A stretch of 63,948 nt of DNA from assembly GCA_046047495.1 (NCBI GenBank), contig JBJOHV010000099.1, forward strand, positions 1-63,948. Reading direction: 5' to 3'. Each line of letters opens with the position of its first letter. The stretch's first letter is position 1. Below are positions 53,997-61,535 of the stretch, piece after piece. The stretch is from NORP240 sp046047495 (GTDB lineage Bacteria; Pseudomonadota; Gammaproteobacteria; Pseudomonadales; Pseudohongiellaceae). The notes beneath the pieces are model-generated. The model was given only the letters and a program-made list of their open reading frames with translations. It did not search any database and was not told the DNA's origin. The position numbers and the translations under genes were made by a program.

Positions 53997-54707
53997 TCAG
54001 GAAGGTTTTACAGAGAATCGATAGCCCGCGCCTCGCACGGTCTGAATCAGCTTGGCATAGTTGATGCTGCTTTTTTCCACGGAACTCAATGCCTTCCGCA
54101 GGCGGCGTATGTGCACGTCGATGGTTCGTTCGTCCAGGTAAACATTGCCACCCCACACCTGATCCTGAATATTGTCACGACTGAATACTTTTTCCTGATG
54201 TGACATGAAAAACTTCAGCAATCGAAACTCAGTGGGTCCCATTTCGACCGGATTATCCTCGATCGTAATGCGGTGACTGGCCGGATCCAGCTGCAGGTCA
54301 AACACCCGTAACACTTTGTCCTGGGTATTGCCCTGGGCGCGACGCAGTACCGCTTTGATGCGGGCCACCAGTTCCCGCGGTGAGAAGGGCTTGGTGATGT
54401 AGTCGTCCACGCCGGCATTGAGCCCCTGCACCTTGTTGTCTTCACTGGTTTTGGCAGTCAGCATGATGATGGGAATGTCGGCGGTGAGTTCCTCGCGCTT
54501 CAGGCGCCGGGCCAGCTCGATGCCGCTGCCGCCAGGCAGCATCCAGTCGAGCAGGATGAGATCGGGGCGCTTGTCGATGACAGCGATATGGGCCTGATGG
54601 GCTGATTCGGCGGTCAGGCTGCTGAAGCCGGCCAGATCCAGGGTGATGGCGATCATGTCGCGGATGGCGGCTTCATCGTCGACTACGAGTATGGTGGACT
54701 CAGACAT
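53997..54707 (-). CDS. phoB: phosphate regulon response regulator PhoB
   Basis: OmpR-family transcription factor of 236 residues. The receiver domain has phospho-acceptor D54 (ILLDWMLPG). The winged-helix domain (about 135-235) has LTPTEF-like PTEFRLLKFFMSH and VDVHIRRLRKAL-type recognition sequence (TIDVHIRRLRKAL). It should bind the Pho boxes found upstream of pstS and of phoB itself. It is divergent from the OmpA-like gene. Confidence 0.96.
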   Translation of the reverse strand: MSESTILVVDDEAAIRDMIAITLDLAGFSSLTAESAHQAHIAVIDKRPDLILLDWMLPGGSGIELARRLKREELTADIPIIMLTAKTSEDNKVQGLNAGVDDYITKPFSPRELVARIKAVLRRAQGNTQDKVLRVFDLQLDPASHRITIEDNPVEMGPTEFRLLKFFMSHQEKVFSRDNIQDQVWGGNVYLDERTIDVHIRRLRKALSSVEKSSINYAKLIQTVRGAGYRFSVKPS

Positions 54708-54749
54708 ACTTGGCTTCCAAATAACCGTACACTATTGATTTAGCACGCA

Positions 54750-54783
54750 ATTTAATCAGCAGTATATGACATATATATGACAA
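54750..54783 (-). promoter_or_regulatory. Pho box and -10 element of phoB
   Basis: Read on the minus strand, TTGTCAT (54783-54777) and ATGTCAT (54772-54766) are separated by four bases, a near-ideal PhoB direct repeat. A TTAAAT (54755-54750) follows after ten bases as -10, the same geometry as at pstS. The phoB ATG at 54707 is 42 bases downstream. This indicates positive autoregulation. Confidence 0.75.
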
Positions 54784-54907
54784 TCAGGAAGCTTTGCAGG
54801 GGCTGGAATGAAGCCTCGATTCTGTGCCAAATCAGGGAGTTTGGGATTAAAACCATTAAAATCCCTTTCCTGGACCAATTATTCATGCAGCGTGGCCGGA
54901 CTGGATT

Positions 54908-54913
54908 TATAAT
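54908..54913 (+). promoter_or_regulatory. candidate -10 element of the OmpA-like gene
   Basis: A perfect TATAAT 50 bases before the ATG. No convincing -35 is seen at 16-18 bases, so it may rely on an activator or another sigma factor. Confidence 0.35.
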
Positions 54914-54963
54914 GGCGGCCCGCTAATTACCTTACTCCCCACAACAGGCAGGTACTTTTTGTC

Positions 54964-55935
54964 ATGACTATTCAACCGCAGAGTGTGTTACGCACCTTGA
55001 CCCTGGGTGTCGCCGTTTCGGCGCTCCTGCTTACCGCGATTCCGGCCACTGCCGAGAAAGGTCAGTTCTACGTGGCTCCCGGTCTCCAGTGGCTCGACGC
55101 CAACAACCGTTCAGGACTGGATGACTCCCTGGGCCTCGCCATCGGTCTGGGTTATGACTTCATCGATCGCATCAGTGGTGAGCTGGATTACTTCTCGTTG
55201 AACCCGGATTTCAAGAACAACACCGGCGATGTGGACCTCGATCACTGGCGCCTGGATCTGGTCTACGACCTGAATGCCAAGCTGGGGGCTTTCGATACCT
55301 TCGTGGCCACCGGTCTCGGCAATACGGATTACGAATTCGAAGACTCTTCCGTGTGGGACCTGGGAGCTGGCGTGTCATATCGGCTCAGCGACAATGTCAG
55401 CTGGCGGACCGCCGTACGTAACTATCTGAACCTGGATCACGACAAGAGTGATCTGGGGATCGATACCTCCCTGGTTGTCCGCTTTGGCGCGCGTCGCCCC
55501 GCGGTGGTGGAAACTCCGCCGCCAGCACCGGCTCCCGCTCCCACGCCGGAACCCGTGCGTCCAGCCCCACCCCGCGAGGAGGTGGCCCGTATCGACCTGA
55601 TGGTGAATTTCGATTTCGACCGCTCCGAGGTGAAGCAGGAATTCATGGATGAAATCCAGCGGGTGGCTGATTTCATGCGTCAATATCCGGACGTGGACGC
55701 CGAACTGGAAGGCCATACCGACAGCGTCGGTACCGATGCCTATAACCAGGGTTTGTCCGAGCGTCGCGCCAATGCCGTACGGGATGTACTGGTCAACCGC
55801 TTCAATATTCCCGCCAGTCGCATCAGCACGGTGGGCTTCGGCGAGTCACGACCCATCGCCTCCAATACCACCGATGACGGGCGGGCCCAGAACCGCCGCG
55901 TGATTTCGGTGATTCTGAAGACGATCCAGAACTGA
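54964..55935 (+). CDS. OmpA-family outer-membrane protein
   Basis: A 323-residue protein with signal peptide (ending ATAE) and an N-terminal beta-barrel of about 155 residues (FYVAPGLQWLDANN to SLVVRFG). A proline/alanine-rich linker follows (about 179-200), then a C-terminal OmpA domain (about 205-323) that binds peptidoglycan. The domain carries VNFDFDRSEVKQEF, LEGHTDSVGTDAYNQ with its Asp, and LSERRANAVRDVL with its Arg. The likely role is tethering the outer membrane to the cell wall. It stands alone, followed 23 bp later by ubiC. Confidence 0.92.
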   Translation: MTIQPQSVLRTLTLGVAVSALLLTAIPATAEKGQFYVAPGLQWLDANNRSGLDDSLGLAIGLGYDFIDRISGELDYFSLNPDFKNNTGDVDLDHWRLDLVYDLNAKLGAFDTFVATGLGNTDYEFEDSSVWDLGAGVSYRLSDNVSWRTAVRNYLNLDHDKSDLGIDTSLVVRFGARRPAVVETPPPAPAPAPTPEPVRPAPPREEVARIDLMVNFDFDRSEVKQEFMDEIQRVADFMRQYPDVDAELEGHTDSVGTDAYNQGLSERRANAVRDVLVNRFNIPASRISTVGFGESRPIASNTTDDGRAQNRRVISVILKTIQN

Positions 55936-55958
55936 ACGGCAGTCCCGACGGCCGGGGC

Positions 55959-56483
55959 ATGGCTGTCCCGGTCAGCTCCATCGATGATCCGGCATTGCGC
56001 TGGCAAGCCCTGGAGGCCTGGTTTCCCAGGCCACCGGGCCCCTGGCGGCGCTGGCTGCTGGACGAGGGCTCCCTGACACGCAGTCTGCAGCAGCTCAGCA
56101 AGGGCGACTTCCGGGTCATGTTAGTGGATGAGGGCTGGACCCGCTGCCGGACAGCAGCCCTGCTGGACTTGCTGGAACCTCCTTATCGCAACCAACGCAT
56201 GTGGTCACGCAAGGTGGTGCTCGTGGGTTGCGGGCAACCGTGGGTGGCGGCCCACACCCTGGTGCCCCAGGGCAGCCTGGACAGTCCACTGCAACAGGTC
56301 AAAAAACTGCGCTCCCGGCCGCTGGGAGCCTTTCTCTTCCGACATCCCCGATTGTGCCGCAGCAGGATGCTGGTGGCCCCCACGCCCGCTGGTTGGGGGC
56401 GCTGTTCGGTGTTCCGTTTGTTTGACCGCCCCATCCTCGTAGCCGAGTACTTCCTGCCGGATCTCATCCGGCCTGCTGAATGA
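55959..56483 (+). CDS. ubiC: chorismate lyase
   Basis: Converts chorismate to 4-hydroxybenzoate and pyruvate, the entry step of ubiquinone synthesis. 174 residues with the UbiC landmarks LLDEGSLTRSLQQL near the N-terminus, an Arg-rich RMWSRKVVL strand, WVAAHTLVP, RPLGAFLF and the closing FLP motif with catalytic Glu (VAEYFLP). No ubiA follows, unlike E. coli. The next gene is rpoS. Confidence 0.88.
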   Translation: MAVPVSSIDDPALRWQALEAWFPRPPGPWRRWLLDEGSLTRSLQQLSKGDFRVMLVDEGWTRCRTAALLDLLEPPYRNQRMWSRKVVLVGCGQPWVAAHTLVPQGSLDSPLQQVKKLRSRPLGAFLFRHPRLCRSRMLVAPTPAGWGRCSVFRLFDRPILVAEYFLPDLIRPAE

Positions 56484-56596
56484 CTGGCGATCTGACCACG
56501 CTGGACTATACTTGTCCCACATCATTCAAAAGGTGAATTGACCACGCGCTGATCTGCCAAACCACCCCAATCAATTACAAGAAAAAGGAATTTCAC

Positions 56597-57562
56597 GTGA
56601 TTGACGAGCCCCAGCCCTACGCTGTCCCTGGTGACGTACCTGGTGACGTACCTGTTGATAGTGACGCATTGATTGCCTTCGACCAGCCCATTCCCGCGCC
56701 TGACCGGGAAGACCCCGATGGTTTTGCCGACGCCACCCGCCTGTATTTGCGGGAAATCGGTTTCACACCCCTGTTGAGCCGTCAGCAGGAAATTCACTTC
56801 GCCCGCCTCGCCCAGCAGGGAGACGCCGGCGGGCGGCGGCGCATGATTGAGAGCAATCTGCGCCTGGTGGTGAAAATCGCCCGTCGCTATCTGCACCGCG
56901 GGCTGTCCCTCCTGGATCTCATCGAGGAGGGCAATCTGGGCCTCATTCGTGCCGTGGAAAAGTTTGATCCAGATAAGGGCTTCCGGTTTTCCACCTATGC
57001 CACCTGGTGGATCCGCCAGAACATCGAACGGGGTCTGATGAACCAGACCCGAGCTATCCGTCTGCCGGTCCATGTGGTCAAAGAGCTGAATGTCTGCCTG
57101 CGGGCGGAGCGGGAATTGTCCAGCCGTATGGCAGGTGAGCCCAGCCTGGAGGATATCGCGACGCGGGTGGCGCGACCGGTGCCGGAGGTGAAGCGCGTGA
57201 TGTCCTACAACGACAGGGTGACGTCAGCCGATGCCCCGCAGGCGCCGGATTTCGAACGCCCGCTGCTGGACAGTCTGCCGGATCAGCACCTCAGTGACCC
57301 AGGAGAATTGCTGCAACAGGCACAATTGCTGGACTGTATCTCCCGTTGGGTCCAACAGTTGCCGGAGCGGCAGCGGGAAGTGCTGAGCCGCCGTTTTGGT
57401 CTGGATGGTTTTGATGTGCAGACCCTGGAGACCATCGGGGCGGAGATCGGCCTCACCCGGGAACGGGTGCGACAGATCCAGATCGAGGGGCTGCGGCGCC
57501 TGCGCCTGATCATGGGGCGGGAAGGCGTCGCCCGGGACGTGCTGTGGGAGTTCAGAGGCTAA
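56597..57562 (+). CDS. rpoS: stationary-phase/stress sigma factor RpoS
   Basis: A group 2 sigma-70 factor of 321 residues. Region 1.2 is seen at about 46-60 (ATRLYLREIGFTPLLS), region 2 with NLRLVVKIARRYLHRGLSLLDLIEEGNLGLIRAVEKFD (about 87-123), region 2.4 with FSTYATWWIRQNIERG (131-146) and region 4.2 with the HTH IGLTRERVRQIQIEGLRRLR. DGFADATRLYLREIG and overall length favour RpoS over RpoD or RpoH. It starts with GTG behind AAGGA. The extreme N-terminus carries a VPGD tandem repeat. It is not beside nlpD, the usual neighbour. Confidence 0.92.
   Translation: MIDEPQPYAVPGDVPGDVPVDSDALIAFDQPIPAPDREDPDGFADATRLYLREIGFTPLLSRQQEIHFARLAQQGDAGGRRRMIESNLRLVVKIARRYLHRGLSLLDLIEEGNLGLIRAVEKFDPDKGFRFSTYATWWIRQNIERGLMNQTRAIRLPVHVVKELNVCLRAERELSSRMAGEPSLEDIATRVARPVPEVKRVMSYNDRVTSADAPQAPDFERPLLDSLPDQHLSDPGELLQQAQLLDCISRWVQQLPERQREVLSRRFGLDGFDVQTLETIGAEIGLTRERVRQIQIEGLRRLRLIMGREGVARDVLWEFRG
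56624..56659 (+). repeat. three 12-bp tandem copies inside rpoS
   Basis: Units at 56624-56635, 56636-56647 and 56648-56659 read GTCCCTGGTGAC, GTACCTGGTGAC and GTACCTGTTGAT, encoding VPGD, VPGD and VPVD (residues 10-21). The unit length keeps the frame, so copy-number change would lengthen or shorten the sigma factor N-terminus without a frameshift. Confidence 0.85.
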
Positions 57563-57665
57563 AGGGGGCGGCGGCTTGCTTGCGGGTCCGGCGGGTGTCA
57601 ATTATCCTTGCCAGCCACCATCGCATCCCGTGCGACAGTCAGTTCCCTCAGCCAACGGATTTCCC

Positions 57666-58871
57666 ATGTCACAAGAACAACCCGCGTCCGGCGCCCTGGC
57701 AGGCATCAGGGTCATCGACCTTTCCCGAGTTCTGGGTGGGCCTTATTGCACACAGGTACTGGGTGACCATGGTGCGGAGATCATCAAGATCGAACCGCCC
57801 CAGGGTGATGAAACCAGGGACTGGGGCCCCCCGTTCCATGAAGGGGATGCCGCCTATTTCATCGGTGTAAATCGTAACAAACGCTCCATGGGATTGGACC
57901 TGTCGAAGGAACGCGGGCGGGAGGTGCTGTTGCGGCTGCTGGAAGGCGCCGATGTCCTGGTGGAGAACTACAAGCCCGGGGCCATGGAGAAATGGGGACT
58001 GGGTTACGAGGCCGTGCTGCGGCAGCGGTTTCCGCGGCTCATTCATTGCCGGGTCAGTGGCTTCGGGGCGGATGGACCGCTCGGCGGCTACCCCGGCTAC
58101 GATGCCATCGTGCAGGCCATGGCCGGCTGGTTCAGTGTCAATGGCGAGCAGGGCAGCAAGCCCACCCGGCTCGGGCTGGCCATGGTGGACATGGGTACCG
58201 GCCTGTATTCCGCCATTGCCATCCTCATGGCCGTGGTGGAACGGCAGCGGTCCGGGCTGGGACAGTATCTGGACATGACCCTTTACGACAGCGCCGTCTC
58301 CCTCATGCATCCCCATATCGTGAACTTCAACTTCTCCGGCAAGGTTCCGGGGCCAACGGGCAATGCCCATCCCAACATCAGTCCCTATGACACCTACCGT
58401 ACCGCGACAGTGGATATCTTCATCGGGGCCGGCAACAACGGGGCGTTCGCCAAGCTGTGCCGGGAACTGGGCCGGCCCGAGCTGATCGATGACCCGAGGT
58501 TCAGCAACAACATCGACCGGGTCAACAATCGCCTGGCTCTGAAGGCAGAACTGGAATCCAGCCTGGTGCGGATCGACGGTAATGAGCTGTTCCCCAAACT
58601 GCTGATGGCGGGGTTGGCATCGGGCCCCATTTACGACACCCGCCAGGTGGTGGAACACCCCCATACCGCCCACCGCCACATGCGGGTGGAGGACGGCTGG
58701 TATCGCATGACCGGCACCCCCATCAAACTGTCCAGGACCCCTGGATCCATCCGTAAACTGCCACCAAAATTTGGCCAACACACGCGTGAGATTCTTGCGG
58801 ACTACGGCTTCTCAGAGGCGGAAGTGTCTGAATTGCTTGCAGAAAATACAGTTCTAGACACGCGGAAATAA
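57666..58871 (+). CDS. class III (CaiB/BaiF-type) CoA-transferase
   Basis: Moves CoA between carboxylic acids. 401 residues with the family opening LAGIRVIDLSRVLGGPYCTQVLGDHGAEIIKIE, the NKRSMGLDL segment and catalytic Asp175 in LAMVDMGTGLYSA, which forms the aspartyl-CoA anhydride. Substrates cannot be predicted. The frame extends upstream to 57576, but ATG 57666 is where family similarity begins. Stands alone between rpoS and the GntR operon. Confidence 0.92.
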   Translation: MSQEQPASGALAGIRVIDLSRVLGGPYCTQVLGDHGAEIIKIEPPQGDETRDWGPPFHEGDAAYFIGVNRNKRSMGLDLSKERGREVLLRLLEGADVLVENYKPGAMEKWGLGYEAVLRQRFPRLIHCRVSGFGADGPLGGYPGYDAIVQAMAGWFSVNGEQGSKPTRLGLAMVDMGTGLYSAIAILMAVVERQRSGLGQYLDMTLYDSAVSLMHPHIVNFNFSGKVPGPTGNAHPNISPYDTYRTATVDIFIGAGNNGAFAKLCRELGRPELIDDPRFSNNIDRVNNRLALKAELESSLVRIDGNELFPKLLMAGLASGPIYDTRQVVEHPHTAHRHMRVEDGWYRMTGTPIKLSRTPGSIRKLPPKFGQHTREILADYGFSEAEVSELLAENTVLDTRK

Positions 58872-58887
58872 TTCCTGGCCCAATCCC

Positions 58888-58932
58888 TTGCCAATTTCTG
58901 TTTTGGTGTTATAGTTACCTACAACACTATAA
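58888..58932 (+). promoter_or_regulatory. promoter with inverted-repeat operator for the GntR-ABC operon
   Basis: TTGCCA (58888-58893) and TATAGT (58910-58915) are 16 bases apart and each match consensus at five of six positions. An inverted repeat TTATAGT (58909-58915) / ACTATAA (58926-58932) with a 10-base spacer lies over the -10 and start site. It is 16 bases from the regulator ATG, as expected for a repressor controlling its own operon. Confidence 0.72.
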
Positions 58933-58947
58933 GGGTGCTACACAGGC

Positions 58948-59334
58948 ATGCAAATCAACTGGAACGACAAGGAACCCATTTACCAGCAGCTGCGGGACCG
59001 GCTCATGGAGCTGATCCTCGACGAGGTATTGCTGGAAGGTGAGGCTCTGCCGTCGGTACGTCAGATTGCCAGTGAGCAGCGGATCAATCCAATCACGGTT
59101 TCCAAGGCCTTCCAGATGTTGGTGGATGAAGGCCTGGTGGAAAAAAGACGGGGGCTTGGAATGTATGTGGTTACAGGTGCAAGAGCAAAGCTCAGAGAGC
59201 ATGAAAAACAGAAGTTTCTCAGCCGGGAGTGGCCGGCAATTATGGAAAGAATTGCGCGGCTCGATTTGGACGTGGATCAGCTCGTTCGTGGATCGAAGAC
59301 TGTTTCTGGCCCGCTTGATGGTGATGGGCAATGA
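58948..59334 (+). CDS. GntR-family regulator, YtrA subfamily
   Basis: A 128-residue regulator with an N-terminal winged helix (about 5-75; EPIYQQLRDRLMELI, LPSVRQIASEQRINPITVSKAFQMLVDEGLV) and only a short helical tail for dimerisation, the YtrA pattern. Such proteins repress the ABC transporter genes next to them, often responding to cell-wall antibiotics. Its stop overlaps the next ATG by four bases. Confidence 0.9.
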   Translation: MQINWNDKEPIYQQLRDRLMELILDEVLLEGEALPSVRQIASEQRINPITVSKAFQMLVDEGLVEKRRGLGMYVVTGARAKLREHEKQKFLSREWPAIMERIARLDLDVDQLVRGSKTVSGPLDGDGQ

Positions 59335-60194
59335 CCAACATCGTTGAGGCGCGGGGGCTGCGCAAGCATTATGGCCGTTTCAAGGCGCTGGACGGAGTCG
59401 ATCTGACCATTCAGTCCGGTGCCATAACAGGTCTCATTGGACCAAATGGTGCTGGCAAGACCACCACGCTGAAGGTCTTGTTGGGGCTGTGCGACTTTGA
59501 AGGCGAGCTGTCCGTGGTGGGGCGCGATCCCCGCCATGGCCGGCACAAGCTGATGGAAGACGTGTGCTTCATCGCGGATGTGGGCATCCTGCCAAAATGG
59601 ATGAAGGTGGAGCAGGTGCTCACCTACGCCGAAGCGGTCCATCCCCATTTCGATCGCTCCCGCGCCGAAGGATTCCTCGCCACCACCAAAATCCCCGCCA
59701 ACAAGAGGGTGAAGGCCCTGTCCAAGGGCATGGTCACCCAATTGCATCTGGCACTGGTGATGGCGATCGATGTGAAGCTGCTGGTGCTGGATGAACCGAC
59801 CCTCGGCCTGGATATCATGTACCGCAAGGAATTTTACGATCGCCTGCTGAATGATTATTACGACGGCAACCGGACCATCATCGTGAGCACCCACCAGGTG
59901 GAAGAGATCCAGACCCTGCTGACCCAGTTGCTGTTCATCAATGACGGGCGCATCGTGCTGGATGCCGAGATGGCGGAGCTGGGCGAGACCTTCGTGGAGC
60001 TGGTGGTAGACCAGCATTCACTGGCTGCAGCCGAGGCACTGCAACCCCTGCACAGGCGCAGTCTGCTGGGCAAGCACGCCCTCATTTTTGAGGGGGTTCC
60101 ACGCAGTACCCTGGCGGAACTGGGGGAATTGCACACGCCCAGCGTGGCGGATCTGTTGGTTGCCAAGATGAAGCAGGGGGCCGCCCATGGATAG
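59331..60194 (+). CDS. ABC transporter ATP-binding protein
   Basis: A 287-residue ATPase with Walker A GPNGAGKTT, an atypical signature LSKGM in place of LSGGQ, Walker B LLVLDEPTLGLD and H-loop STHQVEE. The signature variant and a 70-residue C-terminal extension resemble YtrB/BcrA-like exporters. It overlaps the regulator upstream (4 bp) and the permease downstream (8 bp), so the complex is made as one unit. Substrate unknown. Confidence 0.92.
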   Translation: MTNIVEARGLRKHYGRFKALDGVDLTIQSGAITGLIGPNGAGKTTTLKVLLGLCDFEGELSVVGRDPRHGRHKLMEDVCFIADVGILPKWMKVEQVLTYAEAVHPHFDRSRAEGFLATTKIPANKRVKALSKGMVTQLHLALVMAIDVKLLVLDEPTLGLDIMYRKEFYDRLLNDYYDGNRTIIVSTHQVEEIQTLLTQLLFINDGRIVLDAEMAELGETFVELVVDQHSLAAAEALQPLHRRSLLGKHALIFEGVPRSTLAELGELHTPSVADLLVAKMKQGAAHG

Positions 60195-61038
60195 ATTTGC
60201 CGTACGTCAGTTTCTTACCTTGATGCGCCGTGAGTATTGGGAGCATTGGAATCTGTTTGTCGGCACGCCGGCCGTGCTGACCCTGGTGATCGTGGTTGCC
60301 GTCTTGTGGGCAGCCAACCAGCCTGATGCCGATCAGCTGAAGGCAGCCCTCGAGCAATTGGGCGTCATAACTGATGGCATGTCCGGCTTCAGCCTGGCGC
60401 CATTGCTGATGCCGGCGGCCATACCTTACCTGATCGGGTTGAGTTTCAGTGTCATCGGCTATCTCAACTCCACCCTTTACCAGGACCGTAAGGATCTGAG
60501 TATCCTGTTCTGGCAATCCATGCCGGTGTCCGATCTGAAGACCGTGCTGTCCAAGGTGGCTACCGTGGTGCTGCTGGCTCCTGCCATGCTGGTGGTGGCC
60601 ATGTCAGCCATGTTCATCATTTTCGGCGGTGTCATTGCCATCATGGGCCTGCTGCTGGGTGTGGACACCATCGGCCCTGGCCAGATGCTGGTGGCCGCCC
60701 TATACAGCCTGCTGCTGGTGTACCTGTCCTGTGTATTGGGAGCCCTGTGGCTGTTGCCGACCATCGGCTGGCTGCTGCTGTTTTCCGCCTTTGCCAGGAG
60801 CCTGCCCTTCCTGTGGGCGGTGGGAACGTTCATTCTGCTGATATTCCTCGAGGACTTCGTGTTTGGCAGCCAGTTTCTGGCCAACTGGGTAGAGAGCCGC
60901 ACAGGGATCTATCAATACATCGTGTTCCGTCTGGAGGACTTCCCCGGACGCCTGTTTGACTACGACATGCTGCTGGGCATTCTGCTGGGGTCGATACTGA
61001 TCACCGGTGCCGTCCTGATGCGGCGCTTCACTGACTGA
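60187..61038 (+). CDS. ABC-2-type membrane permease
   Basis: A 283-residue permease with about six helices (near 25-45, 70-95, 115-150, 160-185, 190-220, 255-275). The cytoplasmic loop after the second helix contains STLYQDRKDLSILFWQSMPVS, the feature of ABC-2 exporters that contacts the ATPase. Pairs with the upstream ATPase. No substrate can be inferred beyond the link to YtrA-type control. Confidence 0.85.
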   Translation: MDRFAVRQFLTLMRREYWEHWNLFVGTPAVLTLVIVVAVLWAANQPDADQLKAALEQLGVITDGMSGFSLAPLLMPAAIPYLIGLSFSVIGYLNSTLYQDRKDLSILFWQSMPVSDLKTVLSKVATVVLLAPAMLVVAMSAMFIIFGGVIAIMGLLLGVDTIGPGQMLVAALYSLLLVYLSCVLGALWLLPTIGWLLLFSAFARSLPFLWAVGTFILLIFLEDFVFGSQFLANWVESRTGIYQYIVFRLEDFPGRLFDYDMLLGILLGSILITGAVLMRRFTD

Positions 61039-61052
61039 GCGAGGGTTGGGGG

Positions 61053-61259
61053 ATGGAAAAATATCTGCTGAGAAACCGTTACACCCTGCTGGCCAGCGTG
61101 ATCGCAGCCTACATACTCATCATCGTGATTGAAGGTGTCATCACCGACCGCCAGACCCGGGATTTCACCTTCGAGAATCCTTACTTTGAGCTGGATCTCA
61201 ACAATCTGGAGGGGCTGGAACAACGGCTGGAGGGCTTGGAAGACGATCCTGACAATTGA
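61053..61259 (+). CDS. 68-residue single-span membrane protein in the GntR-ABC operon
   Basis: A hydrophobic helix at about 10-29 (YTLLASVIAAYILIIVIEGV) is followed by an acidic tail with a leucine-rich repeat of LE(G/Q) units (LEGLEQRLEGLEDD) that may form a short coiled coil. It begins 14 bases after the permease stop. Probably an accessory subunit; family not recognised. Its stop overlaps the -35 element of the next transcription unit. Confidence 0.72.
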   Translation: MEKYLLRNRYTLLASVIAAYILIIVIEGVITDRQTRDFTFENPYFELDLNNLEGLEQRLEGLEDDPDN

Positions 61260-61284
61260 CAGCCGGCCGTGGCTCCCCTAAAGT
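61256..61284 (+). promoter_or_regulatory. promoter upstream of the leader reading frame and aminotransferase
   Basis: A perfect -35 TTGACA (61256-61261) and TAAAGT (61279-61284) are separated by 17 bases. The predicted start site near 61291 lies about 30 bases before the leader ATG. The -35 overlaps the stop codon of the preceding gene. Confidence 0.65.
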
Positions 61285-61321
61285 GCCAGCCCTGACAGCA
61301 ACACCATAGCCCTTATCGAAT

Positions 61322-61444
61322 ATGAACAACGTCCGTTCCCTCACTTTGCAAAGCCCTGCGGTGGCCAATCTGGCCGCCCGCGCCCGTGCGCGCGCCGCGG
61401 CGGCCGCCCGCCCGTGGGCATTGGAGACAACTGGGGCTGATTAA
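61322..61444 (+). CDS. candidate leader peptide, Ala/Arg-rich, 40 residues
   Basis: A short frame begins ATG 61322 and stops TAA 61442-61444. Codons 18-30 encode nine Ala and four Arg (AARARARAAAAAR). It lies between a good promoter and an intrinsic terminator, directly ahead of an aminotransferase gene, as leader peptides do in trp-, his- or ilv-type attenuators. Codons 34-36 overlap the strand that can pair with the terminator loop. No Shine-Dalgarno is evident before the ATG, which weakens the case. It may instead be a chance frame in GC-rich sequence. Confidence 0.45.
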   Translation: MNNVRSLTLQSPAVANLAARARARAAAAARPWALETTGAD

Positions 61445-61471
61445 CTACTGATACAACAGCAGATCATCAAG

Positions 61472-61509
61472 AAACCTCTAAGTGTCTCCGGCCTTAGAGG
61501 TTTTTTTTT
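61472..61509 (+). terminator. intrinsic terminator, candidate attenuator of the aminotransferase gene
   Basis: An 11-bp perfect stem AAACCTCTAAG / CTTAGAGGTTT (61472-61482, 61493-61503) encloses a 10-base loop and runs into nine T residues (61501-61509). It stands 27 bases before the aminotransferase ATG, downstream of that gene's likely promoter. It must therefore be read through for expression from that promoter. TTGGAGACA (61421-61429) can pair with the loop and beyond, TGTCTCCGG (61483-61491). Confidence 0.88.
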
Positions 61510-61535
61510 GCCGCCGGAAAAGGGAGTTGAACAGA

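Noticed and set aside
61373..61411. GC-rich Ala/Arg run as a simple repeat or attachment site
   Set aside because: The units are irregular and in frame with a short gene; no direct repeat of it flanks any element, and no integrase is present.
61482..61535. Earlier start for the aminotransferase
   Set aside because: It begins in the terminator stem and crosses the T tract; AGGGAG supports ATG 61536.
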